Shown: one piece after another, positions 8,042 through 16,087 of the stretch
How the letters are laid out: each line of letters opens with the position of its first letter
Position numbering within the stretch: the first letter of the stretch is position 1
Made by a program: the position numbers and the translations under genes
Assembly (NCBI GenBank): GCA_005878955.1
Contig: VBMI01000097.1
Coordinates: 1-49,825, forward strand
Length of the DNA stretch: 49,825 bases
DNA from: Methanobacteriota archaeon
GTDB lineage: Archaea; Thermoplasmatota; Thermoplasmata; RBG-16-68-12
Direction of reading: 5' to 3'
The notes under the pieces: generated by a model
What the model was told of the DNA's origin: nothing
What the model saw: only the letters and a program-made list of their open reading frames with translations
The model's database searches: none

Positions 8042-9127
8042 ATGAACATCGGCTCCCTAGAGGACATCCTGTCCCCCGCGTCCCAGATGCTCCTGCTCGC
8101 AATCGGGATGGCGTTCACGTTCTCCCTGGCGATCGCGGTCATCGCGCTCCCCGGGCTGATCAAGAAGATGCGGCAGGGCGGGATGGTGGGCAAGGACGTG
8201 AACAAGCCCGGGGATGTCCACGTCCCCGAGCTCGGCGGGATCGCCGCGGTGTTCGCGTTCACGATCTCCCTCTCGCTCGTCATCGGGATCGAGAAGCTGG
8301 CGGGCAACATCTTTGAACCCCCGTACCTCGCGGCGATCTCCGTGTTCTTCATCGCCTCGATGATCGGCTTGATCGATGACATCTCGAACATCAAGCAGCG
8401 GGTGAAGGCGATTGCCGTGGTCTTCGCAAGCCTCCCGCTCCTCCTGGTCCACTTTAAGAACGGGGGCAATGGCGTCGGGGTCATCGACACCGCCGTGAAT
8501 GCCTTCATCGCCCTCCCCCTCGGCGGGAAACTCCCGTTCGAGTGGTTCCCGTATCTTTACTGGTTCCTTCTCGTCCCCATCGGCGTGACCGGCGTGTCGA
8601 ACGCGATGAACATGTCCGCCGGCTACAACGGCCTCGAGAGCGGCCAGATCGCGATCGTGAGCGGGTTCTTGCTCGCGGTTTCCGCCTTCAAGGGCACCCT
8701 CGAGTCCGTCCTGATCTTCGCGTCCCTGACGGGAGCGGCCTTGGGGCTGTACATGTTCAACCGACATCCGGCGCGGGTCTTCATCGGGGACATCGGTACC
8801 CTGGGGCTCGGTGCGGCGATTGCGGCTGGCGCCGTCATCGGTGGGATCGAGGTGTACGGGTTCATCGCGATCGCCCCCGCTTTCTACGAGGCGGCGTCCA
8901 CGTTCTACTACTCCGTCATCCGGAAGGTCCCCGACCGCCGCCACGCGTGCCACAACCCGGTCATCCGAGACGACGGCACCCTGGAACCGCCGAAGGGCGC
9001 CGAACGCTACACGCTCGCGTACTGGCTCCTCTCGAGACGCCCGATGACGGAACGGAGGCTCGTGCGGGTCCTCCTCACGCTCTACGCCGCAGCGGGGGTC
9101 GCCGCACTCGCGCTGAGCGTGCTGTGA
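8042..9127 (+). CDS. Lipid-phosphate sugar-1-phosphate transferase (WecA/Alg7/MraY family)
   Basis: An integral membrane protein of 361 residues with about 10 helices and the family motifs in order: VNKPGDVHVPELGG near residue 53, the catalytic Asp pair in GLIDDISNIKQR near 115, NAMNMSAGYNGLESG near 187, and FIGDIGTLGLGA near 248. It transfers a sugar 1-phosphate, typically GlcNAc-1-P from UDP-GlcNAc, to a polyprenyl or dolichyl phosphate, the first step of a lipid-linked glycan. The N-M-x-x-G-x-N-G-L-E form is nearer the eukaryotic/archaeal Alg7 and AglH side than bacterial MraY. It is the first gene of an operon with no gap longer than a few bases down to about 17.6 kb, so it probably primes that glycan; it might also serve N-glycosylation. 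Confidence 0.92.
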   Translation: MNIGSLEDILSPASQMLLLAIGMAFTFSLAIAVIALPGLIKKMRQGGMVGKDVNKPGDVHVPELGGIAAVFAFTISLSLVIGIEKLAGNIFEPPYLAAISVFFIASMIGLIDDISNIKQRVKAIAVVFASLPLLLVHFKNGGNGVGVIDTAVNAFIALPLGGKLPFEWFPYLYWFLLVPIGVTGVSNAMNMSAGYNGLESGQIAIVSGFLLAVSAFKGTLESVLIFASLTGAALGLYMFNRHPARVFIGDIGTLGLGAAIAAGAVIGGIEVYGFIAIAPAFYEAASTFYYSVIRKVPDRRHACHNPVIRDDGTLEPPKGAERYTLAYWLLSRRPMTERRLVRVLLTLYAAAGVAALALSVL

Positions 9128-10009
9128 ATGAAGGCGGGAAAAGGACTCCGAGGCACCGCCCGGAGGGCGTCCCTCCTCCCCGCGCGGTATGGACTCACCC
9201 CGGACAAGCTCCGGACCCGAATCCGAGCGATGACGGCGGACCTCTCCCGGTGGGAGGCCACGCCGACCGTGCCCGTAACCGCGAACGCCTTGGACCGCCA
9301 TCCCGAAATCGCCGGGGACCTCGTCGGGTGCGATTCCGCGATTCATGGATACCGCCACGTTCGCTACGCGGGTCTGTCCGAAGCGGCGCAGTCCCACGAC
9401 CTCGACCTTGCGTCCCGGGCGTTCCGAAACCACCAGGTCCCCGTCCAGGGGTTCCGAGCCCCGTATCTGGCGGCGGACGCCACGACCCGCGCCCTACTGA
9501 AGTCGCGCGGGTTTGCGTACGACTCGAGCTCCCCTTCCATGGCCCTTCCGACGGACCACCCCGCTGCTGGAGAGATCGTCCGACTGGCGGAGGCCCGATA
9601 CGGGGACGTGCCGAGCGGACCCGCGAGGCCTACGCTGGAGGGGGGCCTTGTCGAACTCCCCGTCGCGCTCCCGGACGACGAGATTCTCATCGATGGACTG
9701 GGAATCGACAATGAAGAAGGACTCGGGCGTATCTTCCAGGCAATGCTAAGACCCGCCCTCGATGCGGGGGCCCTCCTTGTCCTCCAGATCCACCCGGAGC
9801 GGTTCCACCTGTGCTCCAAGGCAATTGAGGGGGTCCTCCGGTCCGCGACGGACGGGGGCGCGTGGATTGCCCCCCTGTCCGAGATTGCCTCGCACGTCCG
9901 CGCCTCCCCCAGCGGCTGGCCCGCCGGCCACGCGATGGCCCTTGCGGTGACAGGGGACCTGGACGCCGTTTCTTTGCTCGACTTCGCGCGCCGCGTGTGG
10001 GAGGGCTGA
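9128..10009 (+). CDS. Polysaccharide deacetylase-like (CE4/NodB fold) protein lacking motif 1
   Basis: The 293-residue product carries CE4 landmarks: RYGLTPDKL, ANALDRHPEIAGD, the metal-binding HGYRH, the GFRAPYL motif and a late LQIHPERF. CE4 enzymes remove N- or O-acetyl groups from glycans using a metal held by Asp-His-His. Here the usual N-terminal T-F-D-D (or DVE) segment with the catalytic and metal Asp is missing; the protein begins where the region after it would begin. The ATG at 9128 directly follows the previous stop (TGAATG), so a longer protein is not possible without a frameshift. It may be inactive, use another acid, or bind glycan only. Deacetylases of this form sit beside FemAB genes in bacterial exosortase loci, as here. 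Confidence 0.78.
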   Translation: MKAGKGLRGTARRASLLPARYGLTPDKLRTRIRAMTADLSRWEATPTVPVTANALDRHPEIAGDLVGCDSAIHGYRHVRYAGLSEAAQSHDLDLASRAFRNHQVPVQGFRAPYLAADATTRALLKSRGFAYDSSSPSMALPTDHPAAGEIVRLAEARYGDVPSGPARPTLEGGLVELPVALPDDEILIDGLGIDNEEGLGRIFQAMLRPALDAGALLVLQIHPERFHLCSKAIEGVLRSATDGGAWIAPLSEIASHVRASPSGWPAGHAMALAVTGDLDAVSLLDFARRVWEG

Positions 10010-10011
10010 GC

Positions 10012-10989
10012 GTGGACATCACCGCGGACCTCTCGGACACGGAGTGGTCCTCGTTCCTCTCCCAGGCGCCCGACGCCAACATCTTCCAGAGCCCGCTCCT
10101 TGCGCGGGCCTTCCGCCGTGCACGGGGGCACCGGCCGCACGTCCTCGCTGCGCTCTCGGGGGGCGCGGTGCGGGCGCTTCTCTCTGGCGTGATCGTCTCG
10201 TATTCGAAGGGTCGCGTTTCCCCCATGACATCCCGTGCAATCGTCGCGGGAGGGCCCATCGGCAATCCTACCGCGTTCCCCGCCCTGCTCGCTGCCCACG
10301 ACGCCGTCGCCGCGAAGAGAGCGCTCTTGACCCAGATCCGGAACCTGCGCACGCCGCCGGACGGGCGTCCGTTCGAGACCGCGGGGTACCGATGGGAGGA
10401 CCACCTCAACTTTGTTCTCGATCTACGCGCGGGTGAGGAACCCGTGCTCGCGGGGATGTCCAAGGCCCGGAGGAAGGGGATCTCTCGAGCAGAACGGTCC
10501 GGCCTCACGGCCCTGGAGCCGGGGCTCAATGACGTGGATTCCTTCTACCCGCTCCTCCTTGGAACGTATGAGCGGGCGAAAGTCCCGCTCGCGGACGCCA
10601 CCCTCTTCCGGTCGGTCTTCGAGGCCTCGGAGGGCGGGGAATGGCTGTGGGGCCTCACCGCCCTCCATGAGGGGCGACCGTGCGCGGTCCGCCTTTGCCT
10701 CCGATCGGGGCCCGTCGTATACGACTGGTACGCGGGCTCCTCCGACGAGGGACGGTCCCTCCACGCGGACGAGTGGCTCGTGTGGGAGGTCCTGCGGCGC
10801 GCGATCCGCGCGGGGTGCACGGCCTTCGACTTCCAGGGAGCGGGCGCTCCCGGGGAGGCGTACGGCCCCGGGGAGTTCAAGCGCCGCTTCGGCGGGGCGG
10901 AGACGAACCCGGGTCGCTTTGAGAAGGTGTACCGCCCGCTGACTCTCAAGGTGTCGAAGATCGCGTACGAGCTGTGGAGGCGGTGGTGA
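10012..10989 (+). CDS. FemAB-like (GNAT-fold) acyltransferase 1
   Basis: The GTG start at 10012 lies 2 bases after the previous stop; the product is 325 residues. It shows the double-GNAT pattern of FemAB/FemX proteins: NIFQSPLLARAF at the start, a basic KARRKGISRAERSG segment mid-way, VVYDWYAGSS, and the diagnostic end AFDFQGAG..GEFKRRFGG. FemAB proteins transfer amino acids from aminoacyl-tRNA to peptidoglycan peptides. Archaea of this kind lack murein, and the related FemAB proteins of exopolysaccharide/PEP-CTERM loci have no fixed substrate. Aminoacylation of an aminosugar is a reasonable guess given the DegT gene nearby. It is a distant paralogue of the gene at 11657, and its stop overlaps the methyltransferase start by 4 bases. 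Confidence 0.82.
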   Translation: MDITADLSDTEWSSFLSQAPDANIFQSPLLARAFRRARGHRPHVLAALSGGAVRALLSGVIVSYSKGRVSPMTSRAIVAGGPIGNPTAFPALLAAHDAVAAKRALLTQIRNLRTPPDGRPFETAGYRWEDHLNFVLDLRAGEEPVLAGMSKARRKGISRAERSGLTALEPGLNDVDSFYPLLLGTYERAKVPLADATLFRSVFEASEGGEWLWGLTALHEGRPCAVRLCLRSGPVVYDWYAGSSDEGRSLHADEWLVWEVLRRAIRAGCTAFDFQGAGAPGEAYGPGEFKRRFGGAETNPGRFEKVYRPLTLKVSKIAYELWRRW

Positions 10990-11654
10990 CGGCGGGCCCG
11001 GAGTCCGCCAACGACCCCTGGACGGAGTATATCGATTCCGCCCTCGTGTGGGCCCCCCTCGAAGGCGTGCACCTCCGGGAAGGCGCGCGCGTCCTCGACG
11101 TCGGGTCCGGGGACGGGCGCATCACCGCCCGCCTGCGCGCCCGGGGGTTCCGAGCCATCGGGGTCGAGCTCCGGCCGGGGCCCGGGGCGGACGTCATCGC
11201 CCGCGCGGAGGCGCTCCCCTTCCGCTCCGAGCGCTTCGAGCTCGTCCTCATGGTGCTCGTCCTCATGCACATCCCTGAGGCGCGACAGGCGTTGCAGGAG
11301 GCCCACCGGGTCACCAGGCCGGGCGGGAGGATCCTCGTGTCCGTCGGGAACCGGCGGAGCTTCACGGCGCTCGCGCTCCGGGAGGAGAGCCCGCGGTTCC
11401 TCGGGCGCAAGGTCCCCTACGACCACTACCGATCCTACACGGAGCGGACCCTTACGGGAGCCCTCGAGGCGGTCGGCTTCCGGGTCCGCTCGGTCCGCTG
11501 CGTCACGTACATTCCGCGGGTTTTCGGCAAGGCGCCCCGCCCGCTGCTGCGGGGACTCATCCCCCTCGTGCGCGGGCTCGAGGAATCGATCGCCCGCGTG
11601 CCCCTGGTCGGGAAGGTCGGGGTCCGCCTCGTGGCGATTGCGGAGAGGCCCTGA
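10986..11654 (+). CDS. Class I SAM-dependent methyltransferase
   Basis: The start is taken as GTG 10986 because it overlaps the previous stop (GTGA); GTG 10974 and 10983 are in-frame alternatives. The 222-residue product has the SAM-binding motif VLDVGSGDGRIT near residue 40, an acidic end of strand 2 (GVELRPG), motif ALPFRSERFELV near 81, and the RPGGRILVSVGN strand. This is the Methyltransf_11/UbiE-like type. In this operon it most likely methylates a sugar or an acyl group on the glycan. The substrate cannot be read from the sequence. It lies between the two FemAB-like genes, so the three products probably act on one modification. Confidence 0.85.
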   Translation: MTAGPESANDPWTEYIDSALVWAPLEGVHLREGARVLDVGSGDGRITARLRARGFRAIGVELRPGPGADVIARAEALPFRSERFELVLMVLVLMHIPEARQALQEAHRVTRPGGRILVSVGNRRSFTALALREESPRFLGRKVPYDHYRSYTERTLTGALEAVGFRVRSVRCVTYIPRVFGKAPRPLLRGLIPLVRGLEESIARVPLVGKVGVRLVAIAERP

Positions 11655-11656
11655 GG

Positions 11657-12670
11657 ATGACCGACATCGAGGTCGATCCGGGGAGGGAACGGCTCCGGGC
11701 CGCCTGGCGGGCCCTGGGGCGCGACGGGTTCTACCAGGACCCCGAGTACGGGGACCTCTACGAGGCGACGACCCGCCACGAGGCCGTCCGCGCGATCGCC
11801 TGGTCGGGGGACGCACCGGTCGGCTTCGCGCAGGCGATCGTCTTCCGCGAAGGGCCCAAGCTGGTCGGCTCCCTGGGGATCCACGCGACGATCCGCCACG
11901 GCCCCGTCTTCCCGAAGGGGGGCCGGCGGGACGATGCCCGCGCCCTCCTCGAGGGGCTCGTGGAGGGGCTCCGACCCCGGGTCGCCTATCTGCGCGTCTA
12001 TCCCGGGAGGGAGGACGTCCCGGGGCCCGCCTTTGCCTCCGCGGGATTCAAGAGGACCGCCTGGCTGAACTATTACGTGGACCTGACCGGCACGGAGGGC
12101 GAGGTCCTCGAGCGGGTCTCCAAGAAGAGGCGGTACGGCATCCGCAAGGCGACCGACCGCGGCATCGCGGTCCGGGAGGCCTCGTCCGTGGCGGACGTCC
12201 GCGAGGCGCACCGCCTGCTCGCCGCGACCCATGCGCGTGTCGAGTTCCCACTGGAGCCACAGGCCTTCTTCGAGCGGGCGTTCGAGCGGTTCCATCCGCG
12301 GCGCCTGCGCGTCTTTCTTGCGGAACTCGGCGGGAGACCTCTGGCGACGACCGTCGTCGCTGTCGACGGGACGGCCGCGGTGAATTGGTTCGCCGGCTCC
12401 GAGCTCGAACCTGAGACCTCCAAACTCTACCCGAACGACGCGGTGCTCTGGGCGGCCATCCGCTGGGCGAGATCCCAGGGACTCGCTTGTTTCGACATGG
12501 GGGGTGGCGGGCCCCCCGAGAACCTCGCGGGCTTCGTCGACTTCAAGCGCCAGTTTGGCGGGCGGGAAATCGACGTGGGGCAATACACGTTCGTCCCCTC
12601 CGAGTGGAAGCTCGCCGTCGCGGGCAGGGGCTTCGAACTCCTCCGCAAGATCCGGGGGATGCGGCGATGA
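11657..12670 (+). CDS. FemAB-like (GNAT-fold) acyltransferase 2
   Basis: The product has 337 residues and an ATG start 2 bases after the methyltransferase stop. It has the same layout as the gene at 10012: FYQDPEYGDLYEA at the start, the basic SKKRRYGIRKATDRG segment, AVNWFAGSELE, and the ending CFDMGGGG..VDFKRQFGG. It is a second member of the FemAB/lipid II aminoacyltransferase-like family. The two copies are well diverged, so they probably add different residues or act in sequence rather than serve as backups. It overlaps the DegT gene by 4 bases (ATGA). The substrate is unknown; a surface glycan or its lipid-linked precursor is inferred from the operon. Confidence 0.82.
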   Translation: MTDIEVDPGRERLRAAWRALGRDGFYQDPEYGDLYEATTRHEAVRAIAWSGDAPVGFAQAIVFREGPKLVGSLGIHATIRHGPVFPKGGRRDDARALLEGLVEGLRPRVAYLRVYPGREDVPGPAFASAGFKRTAWLNYYVDLTGTEGEVLERVSKKRRYGIRKATDRGIAVREASSVADVREAHRLLAATHARVEFPLEPQAFFERAFERFHPRRLRVFLAELGGRPLATTVVAVDGTAAVNWFAGSELEPETSKLYPNDAVLWAAIRWARSQGLACFDMGGGGPPENLAGFVDFKRQFGGREIDVGQYTFVPSEWKLAVAGRGFELLRKIRGMRR

Positions 12671-13854
12671 ACCGCACCGACGTCCCGCGCCGGCAACTCC
12701 GGCCCCGCCTCCCCGTGGCCTTCAACGGCGGGGACTTCCTCTCCACAATCCGGAAAGGGGAGCGGGGTCCGGGCCGGTCGTGGCCCGCGGGGGATGCGCG
12801 GACCTTCCTCCTCTCCAGCGGGCGCGCTGCATTGTGGCTGTTGCTGAAGGGACTCGGCTTGCCCGCCGGCGCCCGTGTCGGCGTCCCGCTCTTCTGTTGC
12901 GAGGCGGTCTTCGAGGCGGTCGAGCGCGCGGGGTGCGCACCGACGTTCCTCGACGTAAATCCCGAGACCTTCGTGCTGGACGCGGAGGACGCGTCGGTTT
13001 CTGTCGACGCGGTCGTCGCCGTCCACCTCTTCGGGAACCCCGTCGATCTCACCCGTCTGCGATCTCCCCGAGGCGCCCCGGTCGTCGAGGATTGCGCCCA
13101 CAGCTTCTTCGGGGAGATCCACGGAACCCCCGTCGGCTCCCTCGGGGTCGGCGCGATGTATTCGTTCGGACTGGGGAAGCCCGTGTCGTTGGGACGCCTA
13201 GGGGCGGCCGTGACGAGGACCACTGGCCTATCGGAACGGGGGCAAGACCTTCATCGCTCCCTCCCCGCCGAGGGGGCGCGCGGGAAGGTCTCGCGGGCGG
13301 TGACCTCGAAGCTCGTCGCCGCCTTGTACCGGGAGCCCTGGTACGGGATGTTCGCGTTCAAGGTCGCCCAGCAATACGAGTCCACGATCGACCCGATGGG
13401 GAAGGAGGCCGCGAGCTACCAGGCGGCGCCTTCGGAACTCATCGGGATCGTCGCCGACAAGGTGGACCGGTACAGGGGGACGATCGAGGCCCAGCGGGAC
13501 GCATGGAAGCATCTCGCGGATGTGGTCGCCGACGTCTCCAAGAATCGATTCGTGCCTCAGGCGACGACGAAGGGCTGCATCTCCGACCGGTGGCTCTTCG
13601 CGCTCCGATGCCCGTCCACGCGAGACCGGGACGAGCTGGTGGACCGGCTCGGCCGACAAGGGGTCGACTCCATCAAGTTCTACGACCGCGTGCCGGCCAT
13701 CGCCAGAGAGCGGTTCGGGTACAAGGGCGGCGCCCCCAGCGCGGAGTCGCTGTGCAAGTCCACGGTGGTGGTCCCGGTGCGCGTCCCCACCGACCGCGAC
13801 GACGGCGGTCGTCTCGCGGCCGCGCTCGCCAACGCGATCCGGGGTGCGGGATGA
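12667..13854 (+). CDS. DegT/DnrJ/EryC1/StrS-family aminotransferase
   Basis: The 395-residue product follows the PLP sugar-aminotransferase pattern: LSSGRAALWLLLKGL near residue 53, GVPLFCCEAV, FLDVNPETF near 100, AVVAVHLFGNP, VVEDCAHSFFGE near 140 and YSFGLGKPVSLGRLGA near 162. The Lys of the last motif is the expected Schiff-base residue, although the following G-E-G-G of classical members is replaced by G-R-L-G. Family members aminate keto-sugars on a nucleotide, or act as PLP dehydratases or epimerases. The product would supply an aminosugar for the FemAB-like enzymes just upstream. It overlaps both neighbours by 4 bases. Confidence 0.85.
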   Translation: MNRTDVPRRQLRPRLPVAFNGGDFLSTIRKGERGPGRSWPAGDARTFLLSSGRAALWLLLKGLGLPAGARVGVPLFCCEAVFEAVERAGCAPTFLDVNPETFVLDAEDASVSVDAVVAVHLFGNPVDLTRLRSPRGAPVVEDCAHSFFGEIHGTPVGSLGVGAMYSFGLGKPVSLGRLGAAVTRTTGLSERGQDLHRSLPAEGARGKVSRAVTSKLVAALYREPWYGMFAFKVAQQYESTIDPMGKEAASYQAAPSELIGIVADKVDRYRGTIEAQRDAWKHLADVVADVSKNRFVPQATTKGCISDRWLFALRCPSTRDRDELVDRLGRQGVDSIKFYDRVPAIARERFGYKGGAPSAESLCKSTVVVPVRVPTDRDDGGRLAAALANAIRGAG

Positions 13855-14897
13855 ACGTATCGATCGAGGTCGGCCACCCGGCGCATGTGCACTACTGGCG
13901 GTGGGTCCGCCAGGGGCTCCTGGATCGCGGGCATCGGGTTAGCGTCCTCGCCCGGGGGAAGGAGACCACCTTCCGCCTCCTGGACGCCCTCGGGATCCCC
14001 TTCGTGGAGGTCGGCCGCAACTACCCTACGATCGTCGGGAAGGGCCTTGGGATGTTCGCGAACAGCTGGGACGTCCTTCGAGAAGCGACACGGGAGGGGG
14101 TCGATATGATGCTCAGCGGCGGGATGCCGTACAGCGCCCAGGCGAGCGCGATCCTCGACGTCCCCCACCTCGCGATCATCGACACGGAGCACGCGTCCCT
14201 CACGCTCGCGGCGACGATCCCGTTCACGGACGTCGTGTGCACCCCGGCCTGCTTCCGCAGGTCGTTCCGAGGACCGAAGCACGCGCGCTTCCGGGGCTAC
14301 GTGGAGAGCATGTACCTCCGGCCCGAGCACTTCACGCCCCGGATGGAGGTCCTCGACCGCCTCGGCCTCGAGGCGGGCACCCCCTTCAGCGTCGTCCGAT
14401 TCTCGTCCTGGGACTCGAGCCACGACATGTTCGCGGTCCGGACCGGCCTCGAGACCGTCGCCGGACGCGAGCGTCTCGTCCGGGAACTGGAAGCGTTCGG
14501 CCCCGTGTTCGTGAGCAGCGAGGTCCCGCTCCCCGCGTCGATGGAACGGTTCCGGCTCACCCTCCCGCTCGAGGACATCCATTCCCTGCTCCACTACGCC
14601 TGGCTCTCCTGCGGGGAGGGCGCGAAGATGGCAGCGGAGGCGGGCGTCCTTGGCACCCCGTGGCTGTACATCGCCCCCGTGGGGCGGAGCTACCTCGATG
14701 AGCAGGAGTCCGCCTACGGGCTCGGTCGGACCGTCGGGGACCTGGGTTCGGCGATCGCACAGGCCCGGGCCTGGCTTGGGATGCCGGACCTGAAGAAAGA
14801 ATGGGCCAAGAAGCGGGAGAGGCTCATCAGTGACACAGTAGATGTCACCCAATTCGTGCTCCGGGAGATTGACGAGCTCGCGAGGAGAGACACGTGA
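13851..14897 (+). CDS. DUF354 protein, GT-B-like
   Basis: The 348-residue product starts MNVSIEVGHPAHVHYWRWVR, typical of the DUF354 family: a G-H-P-A-H-x-H segment, then GHRVSVLARGKETTFRLLD, and a C-terminal half with LSCGEGAKMAAEAGVLGTPW, like the donor-binding region of MurG/UDP-GlcNAc 2-epimerase-fold proteins. DUF354 genes are common in archaeal and bacterial polysaccharide loci. No biochemical role is firmly assigned; a glycosyltransferase or an epimerase of the GT-B fold are the likely options. It overlaps its neighbours by 4 bases on both sides. Confidence 0.85.
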   Translation: MNVSIEVGHPAHVHYWRWVRQGLLDRGHRVSVLARGKETTFRLLDALGIPFVEVGRNYPTIVGKGLGMFANSWDVLREATREGVDMMLSGGMPYSAQASAILDVPHLAIIDTEHASLTLAATIPFTDVVCTPACFRRSFRGPKHARFRGYVESMYLRPEHFTPRMEVLDRLGLEAGTPFSVVRFSSWDSSHDMFAVRTGLETVAGRERLVRELEAFGPVFVSSEVPLPASMERFRLTLPLEDIHSLLHYAWLSCGEGAKMAAEAGVLGTPWLYIAPVGRSYLDEQESAYGLGRTVGDLGSAIAQARAWLGMPDLKKEWAKKRERLISDTVDVTQFVLREIDELARRDT

Positions 14898-16087
14898 CCG
14901 CGCTGGACGTCCATGGGCGGACGGGCGGCACGACCGGGCCCATCCCCATCGCGTACATCGTGTCGATGGCGTCCGGGCTCCACAGCTTCGTATTTCGCGA
15001 GATCCGCGAACTCTACGGTCTGGGCTTCGCCGTCCGGATCTTTCCCACCAAGGTCGCGGCCGGGCCGTACATGCCGTTGGCGGGGTGGCCGGTCGACCGA
15101 CCCACCCCCGCGGGCTTCGTCCGCGGCCACGCCCGCATGATCCTCGGGCGCTTCCCGGAATACATGCGTTCCCTGCGGGAGGCCCTTCGATTCCGGGCCC
15201 TCGCGGACTTCGCGCTCGCGGGGTTCTTCGCCGCGCAGGTGGAGCGTTTCGGGGTCGAGCTCGTGCACTGCCATTTTGGCGACCACAAGCTCTTCATCGG
15301 GTACTTCGTGGGCCGGCTGTCGGGACGACCCGTCACGGTCACGATCCACGCGTACGAGCTCTACGACAATCCGAATCCCCGGCTGTTCGCCCGCGCCCTC
15401 GAGGCGGCGGCCGCGATTGTCACGGTGGCCGAGCACAATCGCGGGGTCCTCGCAGAGAGATGGAACGTCCCCCGTGAGAGGGTCGCGGTGATTCCGCTGT
15501 TCGCGGACCTGCCGTCGGGCTCGAATGGGGGCCCGTCAACGCGCAGAAGCAAGACCGTCCTCACCGTCGCGAGGTTCGTCGAGAAGAAGGGGCATCGCAC
15601 GCTCTTCCGCGCCCTTGCGGATCTCCCCCACGACTGGGAGGCGTGGCTGATCGGCGACGGGCCCCTCGATATCCGAGGGCTCGCGGCATCCCTCGGAGTC
15701 GCGGACCGGGTGCGGGTCCTCGGCCGGGTGACGGACCGGGAACTCCAGGAGGCCTATCGGACGGCGACCGTGTTCTGCCTACCCTCGGAACGCTCGGAGA
15801 CCGGGGACCAGGAGGGCGTGCCCGTCGCTCTTATGGAGGCGATGGCCGATGGGCTCCCCGTGGTGGCGACCCGACATGCGGGGATCCCGGAGCTCGTCGA
15901 GGAGACCCTTGTGGAAGAGGGGGACGCGACAGGACTCGCTCGCGCCCTCCAACGCATCGGGGAGGATCCTGCCCTCGCCGCCAGACAGGGCCGCCGAAAC
16001 CGGGAGATTATCGAGTCCCGATTCTCCCGGAGAAACGTTTTTCAACTAAAGCAATTGTTCGAGGGGCTGGTCAATGATCCTCGCTAA
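14894..16087 (+). CDS. GT4 glycosyltransferase
   Basis: The start is GTG 14894, overlapping the DUF354 stop. The product has 397 residues with a GT-B fold: IAYIVSMASGLHSFVFREI at the start, VHCHFGDHKLF, VTIHAYELYDNPN, then VLTVARFVEKKGH (the GT4 second-domain entry near residue 220), and the donor motif EGVPVALMEAMADGLPV with RHAGIPELVE. The layout fits retaining GT4 enzymes of the WcaL/AmsK/EpsF type, which extend exopolysaccharide repeats on the cytosolic face. The C-terminal end is intact (REIIESRFSRRNVFQLKQLF), unlike some of the GT4 genes downstream. It overlaps the following membrane-protein gene by 14 bases. Confidence 0.9.
   Translation: MTALDVHGRTGGTTGPIPIAYIVSMASGLHSFVFREIRELYGLGFAVRIFPTKVAAGPYMPLAGWPVDRPTPAGFVRGHARMILGRFPEYMRSLREALRFRALADFALAGFFAAQVERFGVELVHCHFGDHKLFIGYFVGRLSGRPVTVTIHAYELYDNPNPRLFARALEAAAAIVTVAEHNRGVLAERWNVPRERVAVIPLFADLPSGSNGGPSTRRSKTVLTVARFVEKKGHRTLFRALADLPHDWEAWLIGDGPLDIRGLAASLGVADRVRVLGRVTDRELQEAYRTATVFCLPSERSETGDQEGVPVALMEAMADGLPVVATRHAGIPELVEETLVEEGDATGLARALQRIGEDPALAARQGRRNREIIESRFSRRNVFQLKQLFEGLVNDPR

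Noticed and set aside
12504-13850. In-frame extension of the DUF354 gene to 797 codons
   Set aside because: The first 449 residues are a shifted-frame reading of the DegT gene; the real start is ATG 13851, where the family opening begins.
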